64,000 nucleotides of DNA. It comes from Bacteroides bouchesdurhonensis. GTDB lineage: Bacteria; Bacteroidota; Bacteroidia; Bacteroidales; Bacteroidaceae. The DNA is taken from positions 4,132,577-4,196,576 of the forward strand of contig NZ_LT707006.1 in NCBI RefSeq assembly GCF_900155865.1, written 5' to 3'. The position numbers and the translations under genes are program-made. This document shows, piece by piece, positions 44,760 through 52,787 of this stretch (position 1 is its first letter; each line of letters opens with the position of its first letter). The notes under the pieces were generated by a model. That model had not been told where the DNA came from. It did not search any database and worked only from the letters and a program-made list of their open reading frames with translations.

Positions 44760-45308
44760 TTAACGGATGTCGATAAGTTTATGCGTTTGCAAGCTAAGTC
44801 TCCATTTTGGGTGCCGCATTACGCAGTCTACTGTTTCAGCAGTATTACTACAAGAACAAGGTTGAAGGTAAAAATGTTCGGCAAGAAGTGATTCATAAAT
44901 GCTGATATCTTGTCCTTCATAGACAACTTTCACTTCATCCATTCGGGTAATCTCCAATTTAGTTCCTTGTTTAGGAGAACAGGTTACCCAATCGATAGAT
45001 TCGGGCAACACACGAGTTCCATTTGTTTCAATACAGACATATTTACCCGCTTCATGCAAACGGTCAATAAAATCATCATCTATCCATAACGAAGGCTCAC
45101 CTCCCGTCAAGACAACCGTAACAGCAGGATATTTCTTTACTTCAGCAATGATTTCTTCATCAGTCATCATTATTCCTTCCTCATGTTGCGTATCACAAAA
45201 ATCACAACAGAGATTGCATCCCGAAAAACGAACAAAGATAGCGGGCGTCCCAGTGTGATAGCCTTCACCCTGTAAACTATAAAAGATCTCGTTAATTTTT
45301 TTCGCCAT
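44760..45308 (-). CDS. queE: 7-carboxy-7-deazaguanine synthase
   Basis: The 182-residue protein has radical SAM cysteines at residues 31, 35 and 38 (CxxxCxxC), and a core with GGEPSLW and IETNGT. The N-terminus EIFYSLQGEGYHTG is diagnostic. It converts 6-carboxytetrahydropterin to CDG in queuosine and 7-deazaguanine synthesis, acting after QueD, whose gene lies 23 bases upstream. queC and queF are not in the window. Confidence 0.93.
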   Translation of the reverse strand: MAKKINEIFYSLQGEGYHTGTPAIFVRFSGCNLCCDFCDTQHEEGIMMTDEEIIAEVKKYPAVTVVLTGGEPSLWIDDDFIDRLHEAGKYVCIETNGTRVLPESIDWVTCSPKQGTKLEITRMDEVKVVYEGQDISIYESLLAEHFYLQPCSCSNTAETVDCVMRHPKWRLSLQTHKLIDIR

Positions 45309-45331
45309 TTTTATCTCTCATTCACCGTTTC

Positions 45332-45685
45332 TTATTCCTTTTCATTTTCTAAAGAATCTTTCTCGTAGATAACAATATTCCCTTCCGACTCCTGTACTTC
45401 CACTTTATAGCACTGAGGAATCTGCTTACAAACCCAACGGGCTATATTCTCTGCCGTTGGATTAAATGGAAGAACTTCATTCAGATTTTGATGATCAAGT
45501 TTTTCCATAACCACTTCTTTAATTCGGGTGAAATCGACAACCATTCCTTCTGAGTTCAGCCGTGCTGAGCGGCAATAGACAGTGATAATCCAATTGTGAC
45601 CGTGTAGACTAGCGCATTTGCTGCGATACGGGAGCACCAGCTTATGAGAAGCTGAAACTTCCATGCGTTTAATTACTGTAAACAT
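45332..45685 (-). CDS. queD: 6-carboxy-5,6,7,8-tetrahydropterin synthase
   Basis: The 117-residue protein has zinc ligands H14, H28 and H30 (SASHKL, HGHN) and catalytic Cys24. The late KLDHQNLNE and PTAENIARW motifs are typical. It makes the QueE substrate from 7,8-dihydroneopterin triphosphate. A minus-strand TATCTTTG box at 45737-45744 is the likely promoter of queD-queE. Confidence 0.93.
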   Translation of the reverse strand: MFTVIKRMEVSASHKLVLPYRSKCASLHGHNWIITVYCRSARLNSEGMVVDFTRIKEVVMEKLDHQNLNEVLPFNPTAENIARWVCKQIPQCYKVEVQESEGNIVIYEKDSLENEKE

Positions 45686-45736
45686 TGTTGTATAAATTAA
45701 AAGTTACCTGCATCTAATGTCACCTCGATACAAGTA

Positions 45737-45744
45737 CAAAGATA
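45737..45744 (-). promoter_or_regulatory. -7 promoter element of queD-queE
   Basis: Minus-strand TATCTTTG lies about 51 bases before the queD ATG. I looked for a preQ1-type riboswitch in the leader and did not see one. Confidence 0.5.
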
Positions 45745-45836
45745 GTATAAAAAGAGTTTTCATTGGTCAAACCTCGTTATTTTTTCACTTTTCTACTCAG
45801 CAAAATAGGCAACACCAAATGTAGAATACAAATAAA

Positions 45837-45868
45837 TTTGCTTCTGCATCCGGTTTGCACTATATTTG
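45837..45868 (+). promoter_or_regulatory. Complete promoter four bases before a start codon
   Basis: TTTG at 45837-45840, a 20-base spacer and TATATTTG at 45861-45868. The ATG of the YbaN-like gene is at 45873, at the expected transcription start. Confidence 0.65.
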
Positions 45869-45872
45869 CGGC

Positions 45873-46232
45873 ATGAAAACTCTCTGTATTGTTTTAGGAA
45901 GCATCTCTCTGGCACTCGGCATTCTCGGCATCTTTTTACCGTTATTGCCCACCACTCCTTTCCTATTACTTACGGCTGCCCTTTATTTCAAAGGATCGCC
46001 CCGATTATATAATTGGCTGCTGAATCACCGACACTTCGGACCATATATTCGTAACTTTCGTGAGAATAAAGCCATACCACTACGTGCCAAGATCCTCTCT
46101 CTCACTCTGATGTGGGGGACCATGTCTTATTGCATTTTCTTCCTGATCCCACTTTTATGGGTAAAGATACTCCTTGCACTGATAGCAGCAGGAGTCACTT
46201 ATCATATACTTTCTTTCAAAACATTGAAATAA
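45873..46232 (+). CDS. YbaN/DUF454 family inner-membrane protein
   Basis: The 119-residue protein has an N-terminal GxxxLGxxGIFLPLLPTTPFLLL motif, the DUF454 signature, and a second pair of membrane helices in the C-terminal half. The function of YbaN is unknown. The Met at 45873 begins the first helix. The last 31 bases overlap the convergent nucleosidase gene. Confidence 0.88.
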   Translation: MKTLCIVLGSISLALGILGIFLPLLPTTPFLLLTAALYFKGSPRLYNWLLNHRHFGPYIRNFRENKAIPLRAKILSLTLMWGTMSYCIFFLIPLLWVKILLALIAAGVTYHILSFKTLK

Positions 46233-46768
46233 TGCGAGAGTCCCCGCCGTGCATCTGCTAGTTTATCTTCCCAATGTTTCACGGAGTTCTGACCTATAAT
46301 GTCCGAAACATATTTCACAGAGATGAATGGAATCTCTTTAGCCCGACAAACAAAAGCCTGAGCATAAGCCTCCATATCTACTACATCTCCACTCACGTGA
46401 GTCAGTTCTGTCAAAAAACTATCTCCGGTATTGCAAATTCCTTCCTCTGTCCAATTCTCACAAAAACCTTTTTCTTTCAACAAAGCAGATGAATCTATCT
46501 CCGACTCCAAACCGAAAGCTGTCATCTTTTGCATATCTCGGTCTACGAACTTACGACAAACAAAAATATCCCCAACCTGATGATTGACTGTTCCGGCCGT
46601 ACCAAAGTTCAAAACCAAATCAGGCTCTACCTGACGAATCGCTTCCGTCAAATGAAAAGCCGCCTTCACTTTACCAATGCCTGTACGAACGTAATAAGGT
46701 TCCACTTCAGGCCATTTTATCTCTACAAACTCGCCTTGAACGGCATAGGTTATTAATATTTTCAACAT
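46202..46768 (-). CDS. Nucleoside phosphorylase/nucleosidase-family protein (MTA/SAH-type, short)
   Basis: In this 188-residue protein the purine-nucleoside phosphorylase fold is seen in NFGTAGTVNHQVGDIF, the DMEAYA active-site motif and FISVKYVSDIIGQN. It is shorter than the usual MTA/SAH nucleosidase (~230 residues), and the ribose-binding Glu region is reduced. It probably cleaves a modified nucleoside or futalosine-like compound; which one cannot be told. Confidence 0.75.
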   Translation of the reverse strand: MLKILITYAVQGEFVEIKWPEVEPYYVRTGIGKVKAAFHLTEAIRQVEPDLVLNFGTAGTVNHQVGDIFVCRKFVDRDMQKMTAFGLESEIDSSALLKEKGFCENWTEEGICNTGDSFLTELTHVSGDVVDMEAYAQAFVCRAKEIPFISVKYVSDIIGQNSVKHWEDKLADARRGLSHYFNVLKESI

Positions 46769-46841
46769 AAATACCTCCTAAATTATACAACTTTTATTTA
46801 TAAGAGAATAAACCAATCACATATCAAATGTACAAAAGTAA

Positions 46842-47303
46842 TTATTTTATTGAATTTCTCCTACCCAGCCAAGACTTAACATCGAAACAAGGACAAAACT
46901 TTATATATTCATAAGACTCAACCACTCCATCCCTATCCAGATCCGGTGAAGTATCCCGATGTCCTAAAATTTGGTGAATATCATATTTATTCTTTAAATC
47001 GATCACCAATTGAGAAAGCGCACGTTTCTGCTCATTGGTCCGCGTATCCGCCGGACATCCGTTCTCATCCAAACCACCAATATAACATATCCCGATACTT
47101 CGTTCATTCCAACCTTTGCAGTGAGCACCAACTAAAGACACATCACGCCCTTTCTCTACTTTTCCATCCAAACGAATCACATAATGATATCCGATTCCGT
47201 TAAATCCACGTTTGCGATGCCAGCCGTCAATATCCATTGCAGTAAAATCCTGTCCGGTTTTCGTAGCCGAACAATGTATGATAATAGAATCTATCTTTCT
47301 CAT
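46842..47303 (-). CDS. N-acetylmuramoyl-L-alanine amidase, T7 lysozyme type
   Basis: The 153-residue protein has zinc ligands visible as in T7 lysozyme: His in IIIHCSA (residue ~10), His in ILGHRD and Cys in KFCPCFDV. A catalytic Tyr in GIGYHYVI is also present. It has no signal peptide. It cuts the amide between muramic acid and the stem peptide. It is last in a trio with a membrane-coil protein and an HU-like protein; such trios recur in Bacteroides, often near capsule loci. Confidence 0.85.
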   Translation of the reverse strand: MRKIDSIIIHCSATKTGQDFTAMDIDGWHRKRGFNGIGYHYVIRLDGKVEKGRDVSLVGAHCKGWNERSIGICYIGGLDENGCPADTRTNEQKRALSQLVIDLKNKYDIHQILGHRDTSPDLDRDGVVESYEYIKFCPCFDVKSWLGRRNSIK

Positions 47304-47331
47304 GATATTTGTCATTAATCAATTAATCTTT

Positions 47332-47682
47332 TTAGTAATCAGAGGGAGGGATGCGCTTTGCGCACCCCCTGATTTCACACCTCTTCACTTCAAATTCTTT
47401 CCGAATCAGCTCCACTTCATGACACTTATGTATCCAGTTTATTTTATCTTCCTGTTCTTTACGAAGTTCAGCATAGAGTCCATCTATTTTTTCATCCCTT
47501 TGAGTCAGACGTTCTTCCAGCCAGTCCACCTTTTTACGGCGGTTTTCCTCTTCCAGACTACAAACAGTCGCCTCTTCCCTCCGGGCATCCGTCTTACGGC
47601 AAGTGATGTATCGCACCATCCACTTTATTGCTTCCAAGCCACCTATAGCGGTAATAAAAGCCAGAATTGTAGTGATTTGCAT
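47332..47682 (-). CDS. Membrane-anchored coiled-coil protein, holin-like position
   Basis: In this 116-residue protein, residues ~2-25 form a membrane helix (ITTILAFITAIGGLEAIKWMV). Residues ~40-100 are a charged coiled coil with repeated Glu/Lys heptads, ending in a Cys-rich tail. It lies between the HU-like and amidase genes (gaps 6 and 28 bases). In phage cassettes a small membrane protein beside an amidase is a holin; here that role is only suggested by position. Confidence 0.7.
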   Translation of the reverse strand: MQITTILAFITAIGGLEAIKWMVRYITCRKTDARREEATVCSLEEENRRKKVDWLEERLTQRDEKIDGLYAELRKEQEDKINWIHKCHEVELIRKEFEVKRCEIRGCAKRIPPSDY

Positions 47683-47688
47683 TGCATA

Positions 47689-48204
47689 TTAAAGTGTCGG
47701 ATCCGGTGACTCACCACCATCTCCCGGATCACCTTTATCTCCGGAATCATCGATATCAGGATTATTTCCGTTTCCATCCGAATCCTTATTAATGTGATCC
47801 AAATCCTTAAACTTCAAACCGTTTGTACGAACAGTTCCTCCTGTCTGCAACCGGATATCTGAGTTGGCACGGAAACAGATACGCAGTCCCGAAATATCAG
47901 CTACAGTAAAATCCTCTGCGGTTTCTGCCCCTTTACTTTGGGCAGATAAATAAAAATAGCCCAGTCCGCTGATATTTACCGACCGTCCCGCAAGCAAAGT
48001 CTTTCGCAATAAAGTACGAAAATCTTTGAGCACACTAATCGTCTCTCCCTCGCTCACACCGGAGGTTGAAGAAATCTCATTTGCAAATTCATCCAGTGTA
48101 GCACTGTTATCATACTGATAAGAGATTACCGGATATACTTTCTTCCCTGCAGCTTTGTCTGTAGGATCACACAGACGTTCTACTCTTCTAAATCGAATTG
48201 CCAT
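47689..48204 (-). CDS. HU/IHF-type DNA-binding protein with acidic Gly/Asp-rich tail
   Basis: In this 171-residue protein, residues 1 to ~125 are an HU-like fold of the Bacteroidota 'HU-HIG' type (RRVERLCDPTDKAAGKKVYPV, then VSEGETISVLKDFRTLLRKTLLAGRSVNISGLGYFY). Residues ~140-171 are a flexible Asp/Gly/Pro/Ser tail, unlike core HU. It opens the trio with the coiled-coil protein and the amidase. It may bind DNA or serve as a structural nucleoid factor at a mobile or variable site. Confidence 0.8.
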   Translation of the reverse strand: MAIRFRRVERLCDPTDKAAGKKVYPVISYQYDNSATLDEFANEISSTSGVSEGETISVLKDFRTLLRKTLLAGRSVNISGLGYFYLSAQSKGAETAEDFTVADISGLRICFRANSDIRLQTGGTVRTNGLKFKDLDHINKDSDGNGNNPDIDDSGDKGDPGDGGESPDPTL

Positions 48205-48487
48205 AAATTTTCCTTTCTTTAATTTTAATGAATACAGTTATTTATTACTTCGCTAACGTTAACGATGCAAAGATGTGGTATATTCATCGGTCATGAAACG
48301 ACAAGACCATATCTGCTCCGGAAAGCATCCTAAAGAGGAAATAATCCCTAAAAACAGGAGTTTTAGAACAATTAAGCGACAGAGAAACAAGGGAAGGAGT
48401 AATGTTTTCTTCTATTAAGATTTCAAGTCCTATCCTAATAAAAGACGAAAACTATCACGTTATTGCAAGATTTTAAAATATAATACC

Positions 48488-48495
48488 TATATTTG
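48488..48495 (+). promoter_or_regulatory. -7 promoter element giving a ~210-base leader for the cold-shock gene
   Basis: TATATTTG matches the -7 consensus; a weak -33 (ATTG, 48462-48465) is 22 bases upstream. The next gene starts at 48711, so the 5' leader would be about 210 bases. The remaining 48205-48487 gap is AT-rich and shows no gene. Confidence 0.45.
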
Positions 48496-48710
48496 CTCGG
48501 TAAACAATTAGGTTTATTCTGATTTTTCTTTGTCTGTGTTTGATTCCGTGCTATTTTGTAGTGGGCTTTCTCATTTTCAAGATTGATCTCATTATTAGTC
48601 CTTTTTGTCTGGAGAATATCCATTTTGAACATTGATTAATTGGTATATGAAAATTGATGAAGGCATCAATAGCGAAATATACTATTTAATTATATAAATC
48701 ACAATTATAT

Positions 48711-49163
48711 ATGGTAAAAAAAGTAACATCAACTAAAAGAGATCGGGAAAAAGCGAAGCAAAGTAAGAGAGAAGAAAAGCAAAAGAAAAAAGAAGAACGT
48801 CTTAATAATGGGAGTCGCAGCTTTGAAGAAATGCTTGCATATGTAGACGAAAATGGAGTACTTCATTCAACGCCTCAGGAAAAGCCCAGAGAGGAAATTG
48901 ACGCCAGTGAGATTGCAGTTTCTGTTTCCAAACAAGAAGCAATGGAAGCTCCACTTCCCCTTAGCGGACGGATTGATCATTTTAATGAATCCAGAGGTTA
49001 TGGTTTTGTGAAGGACGCAGAAAACGGTGAAAAATATTTCTTTCACATTAGCTCAGCTCCTGAAGACATTGCAGAAGGAGATATGGTAACATTTGAAATA
49101 GAACGTGGTACGCGGGGAATGAACGCCGTGCGCATCTCAATTATTAATAAAGTAAATAAATAG
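48711..49163 (+). CDS. Cold-shock-domain RNA-binding protein with basic N-terminal extension
   Basis: In this 150-residue protein, residues 1 to ~45 are highly charged (Lys/Arg/Glu) and may be disordered. Residues ~85-147 are a cold-shock domain with GRIDHFNESRGYGFV and KYFFHISS (the RNP-1/RNP-2-like strands). It would melt or stabilise RNA. It lies 5 bases before the RRM gene, and both form one operon ending at the terminator at 49543-49577. An unusually long leader is likely. Confidence 0.88.
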   Translation: MVKKVTSTKRDREKAKQSKREEKQKKKEERLNNGSRSFEEMLAYVDENGVLHSTPQEKPREEIDASEIAVSVSKQEAMEAPLPLSGRIDHFNESRGYGFVKDAENGEKYFFHISSAPEDIAEGDMVTFEIERGTRGMNAVRISIINKVNK

Positions 49164-49168
49164 AAAAA

Positions 49169-49513
49169 ATGAACATTTATGTTGCAAATTTAAGCTGGGG
49201 TACAACATCCGACAGCTTGCAGGAATTATTCTCACAGTTTGGCGAAGTTACAACAGCCAATATCATTACTGACAGAGAAACGGGGCGTTCACGCGGATTC
49301 GGTTTCGTTGATATGCCGAACGATGAAGAAGGCCAAAAAGCTATTAACGAACTGAATGAAACTGAGTTTGAAGGCAAAACTATCGCAGTAAGCGTAGCAC
49401 GTCCGAGAACTGAAAGACCTTCAGGTGGTCGTGGCGGTTACGGTGGCGGCAATCGCGGTGGCGGCTATGGCGGTGGAAACCGTGGTGGTGGCTATGGTGG
49501 CGGAAGATATTAA
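49169..49513 (+). CDS. RRM-domain RNA-binding protein with Gly-rich tail
   Basis: The 114-residue protein starts with RNP-2 IYVANL, and RNP-1 GRSRGFGFVDM is near residue 40. After residue ~80 the chain is repeats of GGYGGGNRGGG, as in glycine-rich RNA-binding proteins. It is the second gene of the cold-shock pair. It may act as an RNA chaperone or in mRNA decay control. Confidence 0.9.
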   Translation: MNIYVANLSWGTTSDSLQELFSQFGEVTTANIITDRETGRSRGFGFVDMPNDEEGQKAINELNETEFEGKTIAVSVARPRTERPSGGRGGYGGGNRGGGYGGGNRGGGYGGGRY

Positions 49514-49542
49514 TTTCCGGATTATATAGAGTATATATCAAT

Positions 49543-49577
49543 AAAAGGAGGTGTGTCGTCACGGCACATCTCCTTTT
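49543..49577 (+). terminator. Terminator of the cold-shock/RRM operon
   Basis: Thirteen-base arms (49543-49555, 49565-49577) with one G-U wobble and a T6 tail follow the stop at 49513 by 30 bases. Confidence 0.8.
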
Positions 49578-49584
49578 TTATCTT

Positions 49585-49798
49585 AAAATAGTCGTTCCTC
49601 TTTTTTTTGTCTATGCGACTATTTTTTCAGTAATTAGGTAATAAGGCTTAATATTCGTCGTATGTTGATTCACACTTGGTCTGATAAAGATAAATATAGC
49701 GTGTCATTCTTTCCCTTTCCCGCTTTTAGCAGTTTTGCACACATCTTTTTGATATTAAAGGCTATGACAAAGAAGGCAAAGTCCATTGTAACCTTGTC
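49585..49798 (-). mobile_element. Remnant of an IS element (transposase C-terminus and possible end)
   Basis: From 49798 leftward the minus-strand frame reads DKVTMDFAFFVIAFNIKKMCAKL and onwards, which looks like the C-terminal end of an IS1182/DDE_Tnp_1-type transposase. It is in frame with, but unlike, the preceding hypothetical protein. Beyond the stop at 49670 lies an inverted repeat with AAAATAGTCG (49585-49594) and CGACTATTTT (49616-49625), which could be an IS terminus. The rest of the element is missing. Confidence 0.55.
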
Positions 49799-50248
49799 TT
49801 CTTTTAAGTATTGGGTATTATTCAAATCTTCATTAATAATTTTATCTTCTATTGATTCATGTTCAAATGGTGAAACTATATAATAAAAACGATCTGCAAA
49901 TTTATTATTTTGAATGCTATTATTTATAATTTTTCTATGTGCTCTATACAAAACACTTTTAACATCTTCATTTTGAGATCTATAAAAACCAATCCCATAT
50001 TGGTAGTTATCGGCATTGCCAACTTTCGATACTCCTAAAATATTCTGTCTAACATGTAATTTCATTCGCTTCAATCTTATTAATTCAGCCAATATGTCTA
50101 TATCAAAAAAATTTAGTAAGGTTACAAGTTCATTTTCATGAACGAGAACATTTACCTCACCGTAGAAGAGCATAGTATCAATCAAAAAAGCAATATCTAT
50201 TTTTTGCTCATTACCATTGTTTGATTTTATACAAATTTTATCGAACAT
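49670..50248 (-). CDS. Third gene of the RloAB operon, truncated and fused to an IS remnant
   Basis: The frame encodes 192 residues. Residues 1 to ~150 (MFDKICIKSNNGNEQKIDI ... FYYIVSPFEHESIEDKI) look like a real Bacteroides protein of unknown family, predicted mixed alpha/beta. Residues ~151-192 read as a transposase C-terminus, so the original gene has lost its 3' part. It starts 42 bases after the RloB stop, in the same direction, so it was probably part of the defence operon. Function unknown. Confidence 0.6.
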   Translation of the reverse strand: MFDKICIKSNNGNEQKIDIAFLIDTMLFYGEVNVLVHENELVTLLNFFDIDILAELIRLKRMKLHVRQNILGVSKVGNADNYQYGIGFYRSQNEDVKSVLYRAHRKIINNSIQNNKFADRFYYIVSPFEHESIEDKIINEDLNNTQYLKEDKVTMDFAFFVIAFNIKKMCAKLLKAGKGKNDTLYLSLSDQV

Positions 50249-50290
50249 AAGATTTTAGATTATTATAAATGGAACTTAATAACAATTTAA

Positions 50291-50926
50291 TCACACAAAT
50301 TTATTTAATTCTTCCACAAGCTTATAAACAGTAGTAGAAGACTCTTGTTGTGCTGGGTTATTCCCATCAAATTGTTTCATGATAATTTTAGCATGATTAA
50401 TAGCTTGTTCTTGTTTAAGGAATAAAGCATTAAACATTTTAGAGCTTACACCCGACTTCTTTGTATAAGCAAATCCGAGCAAAGTACTCAACATTTTTTC
50501 ATATCTAGAACGATGCAAAGCCCCTTGATACAGATTAAAGTGAAGTAAGAACCAAAATTCAAAGGCCTGATTACTATAAGCCACTTCAAAACCATTTTGG
50601 CGTGCTAATAGGATAGCAGAGTTAAAGTCATTTTCAGGAAAGTCATCTTTGTCAAAAACCACCCAATTCTGATTATATGTTCTTCCTTTTTGCCTTTCCT
50701 GCTCTTTTATATTGATAGCTTTCTGTACTAATGTTAATGTTCCCATGCCTTGACCGATAGCTTTCACATTGGCAGAAGTCAAGCGGAAAGCATTAAAATA
50801 GTCCGGTTCAGTATTAACCCCTTCGCAAATAATCAGAAATGTTTGTTTCACTTCACGTACACCACTGATACGGGTTATCTTTCTTTCGATACGCGGATTT
50901 ATATTTTTCCTTTTTGTAGCCGCCAT
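50291..50926 (-). CDS. RloB-like protein (putative TOPRIM nuclease of an AbiL/RloAB defence pair)
   Basis: The 211-residue protein carries the RloB signature strand TFLIICEGVNTEPDYF (about residues 27-42), in which the Glu starts a TOPRIM-type acidic centre. The later NWVVFDKDDFPENDF provides the second Asp pair. RloB with the ATPase RloA corresponds to AbiL-type systems that abort phage infection. It starts three bases after the RloA stop. Nuclease action on nucleic acid is inferred from the TOPRIM pattern. Confidence 0.82.
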   Translation of the reverse strand: MAATKRKNINPRIERKITRISGVREVKQTFLIICEGVNTEPDYFNAFRLTSANVKAIGQGMGTLTLVQKAINIKEQERQKGRTYNQNWVVFDKDDFPENDFNSAILLARQNGFEVAYSNQAFEFWFLLHFNLYQGALHRSRYEKMLSTLLGFAYTKKSGVSSKMFNALFLKQEQAINHAKIIMKQFDGNNPAQQESSTTVYKLVEELNKFV

Positions 50927-50929
50927 AGT

Positions 50930-52150
50930 TTATTTTTCTTGCGTATTAAACAAACGGGTTAAGTCTCCGACAATTGGAATAGCACCGTACTTCCCGGATA
51001 AGTAATCTTTTTCAAACGAAGCATCATTACGAACTTTATACTCAGCTAATGAATAAAGTTCAGTCGCCCCATAACGGTCTTTTTGTGTGAACCAAATCTG
51101 ATCCCGTCGGAATGTATTAGCACTTAACAAATTTGTATCGTGAGTAGTAAAAATCAATTGAGCATTTTTCGGATTTGTTTCTTTTGAATTAAACAAGGCA
51201 ATAATTCTACACGTAAGAAGTGGATGCATCTTAGAATCAAATTCATCTATAATCAGACGCTTTCCATTATCCAAAGCATCAATAATAGGATACGCCAAAG
51301 AAAAATACTTAATTGTACCTTCCGATTCATTTTTCCTGAATGGAAAAGTAATAGCTTTGACTTCATTACCTTCATCATCGTACTGCGTATGCGTACTGAC
51401 AATAGTATTATCAATTTTTTCAATATTCTCAATACCTAAATCAGCATAGCGTGAAAACTCTACAATTCTCCGTTTCATTCTGATGTCATCCAGTTGGATG
51501 GTGGCGGTATTCCATATCTTCTCATCATTAGAACCAGAAATAATAGTGGTATCGTTTAACCATTTCATTATCTCTACTGCTGTCGGATCATTGAATTGTG
51601 CCGCAACAGAAAGTAATAATGCATTTGCTCTCACCATTCGTTTGCCTGCAAGTTCTTTACCAACGACAAACTTGGTATGAATATCGAAGCTATCTTTTTC
51701 CCGATAGAATAGTTCCACCTCCTTAGCTCTCTTTTTATTAGCTTTTTGATAGAGCCATTCCGAATGTACCAAAAAATTATCAGCTTCAAATCCATAACGA
51801 TATTGATTATCTCCATCACAGAATATGGCTTCAAAATAACTTGGTTCACCCGCAGTAAGCGAATTTAACCGAAAACTTTCTATATTGACACGTTCTCCTG
51901 CTTGAATATCCTTTGATGAATTTATCACATACCATTTAAAGAACTCAAAAGCCTTAATGAAATTGGATTTACCGGATGCATTGGCACCGTAAACAACTGC
52001 ACTCTTCATTAACGATAATCCGGCAGTCCCTACACTAAAAATTATATCTTCAGCCGGAACCTGTACTTCTTTCAAAGCCGACGCCGCTAATGACAATGTA
52101 GATTGTTCTTTGAAAGATAGAAAATTTCCTATTGTAAATTGAATAACCAT
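50930..52150 (-). CDS. RloA-like ABC-class ATPase of a defence pair
   Basis: The 406-residue protein begins with the FTIGNFLSFKEQSTLSL start. Walker A is GANASGKSN near residue 59, and the Walker B-type LIIDEFDSKMHP and the H-loop LIFTTHDTNLL are in the C-terminal third. This is the AAA_15/21-type nucleotide-sensing ATPase found with RloB or OLD-type nucleases. It probably senses a phage product or DNA end and releases RloB activity. It has its own promoter (52181). Confidence 0.85.
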   Translation of the reverse strand: MVIQFTIGNFLSFKEQSTLSLAASALKEVQVPAEDIIFSVGTAGLSLMKSAVVYGANASGKSNFIKAFEFFKWYVINSSKDIQAGERVNIESFRLNSLTAGEPSYFEAIFCDGDNQYRYGFEADNFLVHSEWLYQKANKKRAKEVELFYREKDSFDIHTKFVVGKELAGKRMVRANALLLSVAAQFNDPTAVEIMKWLNDTTIISGSNDEKIWNTATIQLDDIRMKRRIVEFSRYADLGIENIEKIDNTIVSTHTQYDDEGNEVKAITFPFRKNESEGTIKYFSLAYPIIDALDNGKRLIIDEFDSKMHPLLTCRIIALFNSKETNPKNAQLIFTTHDTNLLSANTFRRDQIWFTQKDRYGATELYSLAEYKVRNDASFEKDYLSGKYGAIPIVGDLTRLFNTQEK

Positions 52151-52180
52151 ATTTTAATTGCTTTATTCGAGAATTTATCA

Positions 52181-52188
52181 CAAATATA
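52181..52188 (-). promoter_or_regulatory. -7 promoter element of the RloA-RloB operon
   Basis: Minus-strand TATATTTG lies 30 bases before the RloA ATG at 52150. Confidence 0.5.
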
Positions 52189-52279
52189 GCTTTTATTTTT
52201 CAGAAAAGGACACCTGTCAGATGAATTATATTATTTTATGCCTAATAACATGTATTCCTACTTTCATTTTCAAATTTTC

Positions 52280-52349
52280 GGCAGTATTTACCTGTTACTG
52301 CCAAAACTTTGAAAAAATATCCCGTCCTATCATTACGACAGTACGGGAT
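52280..52349 (-). terminator. Two tandem hairpins ending the mobile-element operon
   Basis: Arms GGCAGTA/TACTGCC (52280-52286, 52296-52302) and ATCCCGT/ACGGGAT (52319-52325, 52343-52349) lie in the 235-base gap after the frameshifted HTH gene. On the minus strand the right-hand hairpin is followed by ATATTTTTT. Confidence 0.55.
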
Positions 52350-52404
52350 ACACACACAACGTCAGGTTATCGGCTAAATCTGCTTAAATGGAAATCATAA
52401 CAAC

Positions 52405-52787
52405 CTAAATATCTTCTGTTACTTCGTTCTCATCATCGGACAACATACCATCCTCTGTACGTTCATTTTCCTTACATTCCTTCGTTTTGCCTTTCCCTAC
52501 ATTCTCCCCGTCGAAATACCGCCGTATAAACTCATGCAAGTCCTTCTCCCTATAATACGTCTTATGCAGATCGTGTGATACTTCAACCCATTATCCCTGT
52601 ACCGTTGCAACGTCCGTTTACTGATGTTCAGCAGCAGGCAAACGTCCTGGTTATTGTACAGCCGTTCCCCGTTCAGGAAATTTTGCGGTTTCTTGTCCTT
52701 CTTGTCCAGTGCGCCTACGACCTTTTCCACTTGTTCGAGCAACCGTTCCATATACGCCTCGAATGTTTCTTTATCCAATGGTATCAT
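52405..52787 (-). pseudogene. Helix-turn-helix protein of a mobilizable element, frameshifted
   Basis: The first ~73 codons encode an acidic helix and a helix-turn-helix (NNQDVCLLLNISKRTLQRYRDNG), typical of the small DNA-binding protein of Bacteroides mobile elements. After KYHTIC the frame is lost. One base earlier the correct ending resumes as HKTYYREKDLHEFIRRYF and runs to a stop at 52405. A one-base indel near 52577 explains it. It overlaps the primase gene by four bases. Confidence 0.8.

Noticed and set aside
45686..45872. preQ1 riboswitch before queD
   Set aside because: No recognisable C-rich loop and A-rich tail pseudoknot pattern was found in the leader.
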